DNA from: an uncultured bacterium
GTDB taxonomy: Bacteria > Bacillota_I > Bacilli_A > RFN20 > CAG-826
Length of the DNA: 44,330 nucleotides
NCBI GenBank assembly: GCA_949297055.1
Contig: CASFRI010000008.1
Coordinates: 1-44,330, forward strand
Direction of reading: 5' to 3'
Position numbers and translations under genes: made by a program. This document shows, piece by piece, positions 41,289 through 44,330 of this stretch (the first letter of the stretch is position 1; each line of letters begins with the position of its first letter). The notes under the pieces were generated by a model. It was not told where the DNA came from and did no database searches. It saw only the letters and a list, made by a program, of their open reading frames with translations.

Positions 41289-42549
41289 ATTAGAACGCGA
41301 AGACTATCTATTGGATATATGTGACTTCACTCCTGAAATGAAAAAGACGCATACAATTCTAATTCCCGCTATGCTGGAATTTCATTTTAAACTACTCGAA
41401 GCAGCTTTAAATTCACTAGGTTATAAAACTGAAATTCTAACGAATAACGATACGCACGTCGTCACGACTGGCTTACGTTATGTTCACAATGATACTTGTT
41501 ATCCTGCCTTATGCGTCATCGGCCAATTTATCGAAGCGTTAAAAGTTAGAAATGATTTAGATAAAATAGCGCTTATTATTACTCAAACTGGTGGTGGCTG
41601 TAGGGCGACAAATTATGTACCTTTATTAAGAAAAGCACTTAAAAAAGCTGGTTTTGAAAATATACCAATTATCGTTTTAAATCTAGGAAATTTAAGAGAA
41701 TCTAGAGGCATTAAATTAAACTTAAAATTTTTATCAAAACTTGTAGCCGCTATTACGTATGGTGATGCTTTAATGTATCTATATAATAAGACTAGAACAT
41801 ACGAATTGACGAAAGGAAGCACTTATCACTTAGTGAACACTTGGTTAAATAAATTAGGTAATTTAATTAAGAAAAATAAAGGTAGTAAAAAGCGTGATTT
41901 AAAGAAATATTTACCACAAATTGTGGATGATTTTAATAAACTATCTATAAAAATGAAGCCTTCTCCTAAAGTTGGCATCGTCGGAGAAATTTACGTAAAA
42001 TATTCACCGATTGGCAATAATCATTTAGAAGAATTTTTAGTTAACTCCGGTGCAGAAATTAATGTTCCTGGTCTTTTCGGTTTCGTCTTATATTGTTTAC
42101 AAAATTCAATTTATGATTATGGCTACTATGGCGGTAAACATTTAAAGTTAAGAATCACTAATGTGCTCATCAATTATTTAGAAAAAAGAGAATTACTAAT
42201 TATTAAAGCTCTTAAAAATTCAAAATTTGGTTCATTCACTCCTTTTAAGGAAATGAAAGATTATTCTAGAGGCATAATTAAGCATGGCGCGAAAATGGGT
42301 GAAGGATGGTTACTTACAGCTGAAATGATCGAACTTATCGATAATGGCTTTTCTAACATTGTTTTAACTCAACCTTTTGGTTGCTTGCCTAATCACATAT
42401 GCGGAAAAGGAGTCATGAAAAGAATTAAAAGTTTACATAACGACGCAAACATTGTCGCTATCGATTACGATTCAAGTGCTTCTAAAGTCAATCAAGAAAA
42501 TCGCATCAAATTGATGCTTGCCATCGCTAAAGAAAATATCGAAAAATAA
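41278..42549 (+). CDS. 2-hydroxyacyl-CoA dehydratase-like (HgdB/DUF2229-related) protein
   Basis: 423 aa from ATG 41278 (SD AAGGAG, 8 nt upstream); a GTG three codons earlier is closer to the SD. Conserved cysteines occur in HNDTCYPALCVIGQF, TQTGGGCRATNY and QPFGCLPNHICGKGVMKRIK, likely ligands of a 4Fe-4S or double-cubane cluster. In many Bacillota this segment is fused to the activator in a single protein of about 1400 aa; here it is a separate, overlapping gene. No acyl-CoA metabolism genes lie nearby, so the substrate is unknown. Confidence 0.86.
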   Translation: MKNELEREDYLLDICDFTPEMKKTHTILIPAMLEFHFKLLEAALNSLGYKTEILTNNDTHVVTTGLRYVHNDTCYPALCVIGQFIEALKVRNDLDKIALIITQTGGGCRATNYVPLLRKALKKAGFENIPIIVLNLGNLRESRGIKLNLKFLSKLVAAITYGDALMYLYNKTRTYELTKGSTYHLVNTWLNKLGNLIKKNKGSKKRDLKKYLPQIVDDFNKLSIKMKPSPKVGIVGEIYVKYSPIGNNHLEEFLVNSGAEINVPGLFGFVLYCLQNSIYDYGYYGGKHLKLRITNVLINYLEKRELLIIKALKNSKFGSFTPFKEMKDYSRGIIKHGAKMGEGWLLTAEMIELIDNGFSNIVLTQPFGCLPNHICGKGVMKRIKSLHNDANIVAIDYDSSASKVNQENRIKLMLAIAKENIEK

Positions 42550-42897
42550 TTAATCTTTTCTCAAGAAAATATAGACGACTCCAGGATTAGCAATTCTTTT
42601 ATCGACGTCAGGAATCATCTTTTGCAATTTAGCTGATAATCTAGAATGATGAAAGCTTAATTCACTTCCTCGAATATAATCGACTATCTCGCCATAATAT
42701 TTTAAAGTGTAAAGCCTTTCTAACACTTCATCTAAAATACGATGTGTCCCACCTTTAGAGCCATAGCCTGTCACTACTTTAAAGACATGAGCGTTTCTTT
42801 CTTTAGCGTATTCTAATTCACTTTCAAAAACATCCATGGCTTCACCAACGAAAGGATGGCCTTCGTGAATATCTACTTCGTAGATATAATAGTTCAT
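42550..42897 (-). CDS. Small Smr-domain protein
   Basis: 115 aa. The Smr fold is suggested by VDIHEGHPFVGEAMDVFESELEYAK and VVTGYGSKGGTHRILDEVLERL, matching the DxH...EA and TGxGs-GGT motifs of Smr/MutS2 C-terminal nicking domains. Stand-alone Smr proteins are linked to RNA/DNA cleavage in translation quality control or recombination. It overlaps the membrane protein gene by 4 nt (ATGA), so the two are cotranslated. Confidence 0.82.
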   Translation of the reverse strand: MNYYIYEVDIHEGHPFVGEAMDVFESELEYAKERNAHVFKVVTGYGSKGGTHRILDEVLERLYTLKYYGEIVDYIRGSELSFHHSRLSAKLQKMIPDVDKRIANPGVVYIFLRKD

Positions 42898-43982
42898 TTA
42901 GACATCCTTTCCATCAAATAATTCATCAATCTTTTCAAAGTATTGCCAAGTGGCATCAAAACCAAAAGCAAGATGAAATTCAAAACAAAAATAATTAGGG
43001 AAGAAGTTAAATATGTCATATCAAAAGATTCAATGCTACTGAATATGTGCATATCGACAAAAATGTAATATAAGCCAAAAGAAGCAAGGAAAGAAATGAC
43101 GTGTATTGCTAAAATAAAAAGCAATAAATAAATTAAACCTACGATATTATTTTTTCTTTGATAGTGGCTTATGAAGCCATAACTTGTATAAAGTAAACAC
43201 ACATTGCCAAACAAATAGGCGATGATAAAAATCCAACCAATTATATCTCCTTCGGGATTAGATAAAATCGTTTGAGCGCTCAACATGGAAAAATAAGCGA
43301 TGATAGTGAAGATTAAAGTAAATAATAACCAAATATATTCTTTTTTCAAATGAGACCAAATGTAAGTTTTGCCTTTTTCAAAAGAAACTTTTTTAGTCTT
43401 ATTTATGTTCAAGGCGGGAGCCACAACTTTTTCTTCACTAACTTTGATAGTAACGGTATCAAATTCTTCGGAAGCAAAATGTGAACTATTCATTAAATAG
43501 ACATCAAAATTATAATGATAACGCTCAAATATTGCTTCGATCACGCTACGATTTTTTAAATTGATATCTTTTTTTAAATCACAAGTTAAATAACACACAT
43601 GTTCGTCTTTGGAAAGATAAGAAAACACATCTAATACTTTCATAACTTTTTGTTTGTCATTTAAGATGATACGATTTCTAAAATACGCTAAGTCTGTCGC
43701 TAAATGTCTTTGATAATCTTTTAAATCGTCATTATCAATTAGAGATACGATATTAAATTCGATAATATTTTCAATAGTTATATTAAAAGATAAAAGCCTT
43801 ACATTCTTATCTTTTATAACATCTTTTTCTTCGATTAAAAATTTTAATGCATTTAATTCATTTTCTTGCTTAGGTAAATTTAAATTTAAAATTTGAAAGT
43901 AAGGTGTTTCTTCTTTAGAAAGATGATGAACACCGTGAGAGTATATTTTATTGTCGTTTTCTTTTAAAGATAAGGAAATCAT
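42894..43982 (-). CDS. Membrane protein of unknown function
   Basis: 362 aa. A soluble N-terminal half (about 1-205) is followed by four hydrophobic segments (about 217-240, 250-270, 282-305, 325-345), each with a typical Leu/Ile/Phe-rich core. No signal peptide and no family I recognise; the soluble part alternates strand-like and helix-like stretches (SLSLKENDNKIYSHG, VCYLTCDLKKDINL). No SD. Coupled to the Smr gene. A topology with the soluble half inside is likely from basic residues before the first segment. Confidence 0.72.
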   Translation of the reverse strand: MISLSLKENDNKIYSHGVHHLSKEETPYFQILNLNLPKQENELNALKFLIEEKDVIKDKNVRLLSFNITIENIIEFNIVSLIDNDDLKDYQRHLATDLAYFRNRIILNDKQKVMKVLDVFSYLSKDEHVCYLTCDLKKDINLKNRSVIEAIFERYHYNFDVYLMNSSHFASEEFDTVTIKVSEEKVVAPALNINKTKKVSFEKGKTYIWSHLKKEYIWLLFTLIFTIIAYFSMLSAQTILSNPEGDIIGWIFIIAYLFGNVCLLYTSYGFISHYQRKNNIVGLIYLLLFILAIHVISFLASFGLYYIFVDMHIFSSIESFDMTYLTSSLIIFVLNFILLLVLMPLGNTLKRLMNYLMERMSK

Positions 43983-44156
43983 CTATACTATTTAATCATG
44001 AATTAAACAAAGGCGCAATTTTTTAAATTGTTAGATGACAAATTCAACGCAACGATTAATAAAAGATATTGATATGTGTCTTCTTTGCTTGCTAAATTGG
44101 TTAGATAATTTGCTTTAGTACCACCAATTTATTAGGAACTCTCCTTATGCCAATAG

Positions 44157-44330
44157 TATCAAGATATTAAGTTTGATGTCGTATTTGTTGATCCACCAAG
44201 AAAAGGTTTAAGTTTAGATTTTATCAATGCAATAAAAGAAAGTTTGCCTAAAAAGATTATTTATATTTCTTGTCATCCTGCGACTTTAGCAAGAGACGTT
44301 GAATTATTAAAAGATTATTACGAAGTTAAA
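44157..44330 (+). pseudogene. RlmCD/RumA-type rRNA m5U methyltransferase C-terminal fragment, 5'-truncated
   Basis: The frame reads FDVVFVDPPRKGLSLDF, then KKIIYISCHPATLARDVELLKDYYEVK and runs off the right edge. VDPPRKGL and SCxPATLARD (catalytic nucleophile cysteine) are hallmarks of the TrmA/RumA uracil-5-methyltransferases (SCNP here is SCHP). Immediately upstream in the same frame are stops (TAG at 44154, TAG at 44133, TAA at 44106) and no ATG, GTG or TTG start precedes the motifs; the SAM-binding and TRAM domains are missing. So this is a remnant. The 43983-44156 stretch before it holds no gene I can recognise. Confidence 0.8.

Noticed and set aside
1-44330. tRNA, rRNA, CRISPR arrays, insertion sequences, prophage
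   Set aside because: Intergenic gaps are short and AT-rich; no cloverleaf-like sequences, regular repeat-spacer arrays, transposase or integrase genes were seen.

Overview
The window is AT-rich DNA with Bacillota-type gene order (dnaX-ybaB-recR...tmk-holB-yaaT-rsmI; secA-prfB; prfA-prmC-sua5-rpiB; comFA-comFC), AGGAGG-like Shine-Dalgarno (SD) sites inside operons and a CIRCE heat-shock operator at the left edge. The prfB frameshift at an in-frame UGA shows that UGA is a stop here, so this is not the Mycoplasma code. Class III ribonucleotide reductase, radical-SAM activation, a ferredoxin/flavodoxin protein and 2-hydroxyacyl-CoA-dehydratase-type activators point to a strict or near-strict anaerobe. 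Together with lipoproteins bearing Ig-like domains this suggests an uncultured, gut-type member of the Bacilli. The lineage is an inference.

Layout. 1-4750: CIRCE, a YfcE-type phosphodiesterase, then an anaerobic dNTP module: nrdD with a C-terminal glutaredoxin domain, a thioredoxin-reductase-like flavoprotein that lacks the usual NADPH motifs, and nrdG on the opposite strand, overlapping tail to tail. 4799-11998: a minus-strand block of five exported proteins. It includes a lipoprotein with Ig-like repeats and a barnase-like domain, an 810-aa protein with two probable thiol-peptidase modules, and three lipoproteins of unknown function. 12090-15108: a frameshifted yccF, a double-HTH regulator, a flavodoxin/ferredoxin fusion and a nucleotide-sugar-epimerase-like protein. 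15236-21708: secA-prfB-yitT-uvrB. 21813-28417: a monooxygenase-fold protein, an AAA ATPase, and prfA-prmC-sua5-rpiB-comFA-comFC. 28687-30517: galactofuranose-type glycan genes. 30658-36578: the replication/repair operon from dnaX to rsmI. 36589-38260: two P-II-like proteins and a pseudouridine synthase. 38370-42549: two-part CoA-dehydratase activator/reductase. 42550-43982: an Smr-domain protein and a membrane protein. 44157-end: a 5'-truncated RlmCD-type rRNA methyltransferase fragment.

Most coding space is ordinary housekeeping. The most unusual parts are: the NrdD-glutaredoxin / atypical thioredoxin reductase / NrdG module; the exported barnase-like plus double-peptidase cluster; the orphan pair of P-II-like genes; several transcription-unit-leading genes without SD but with a -10-like box 6-9 nt before the start codon (possible leaderless mRNAs); a comFC start at TTG with its SD inside comFA; and two broken genes (yccF, rlmCD remnant). 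No tRNA, rRNA, CRISPR array, insertion sequence or prophage was seen. The only stretch over 300 bases without an intact gene is the right end, from 43983.
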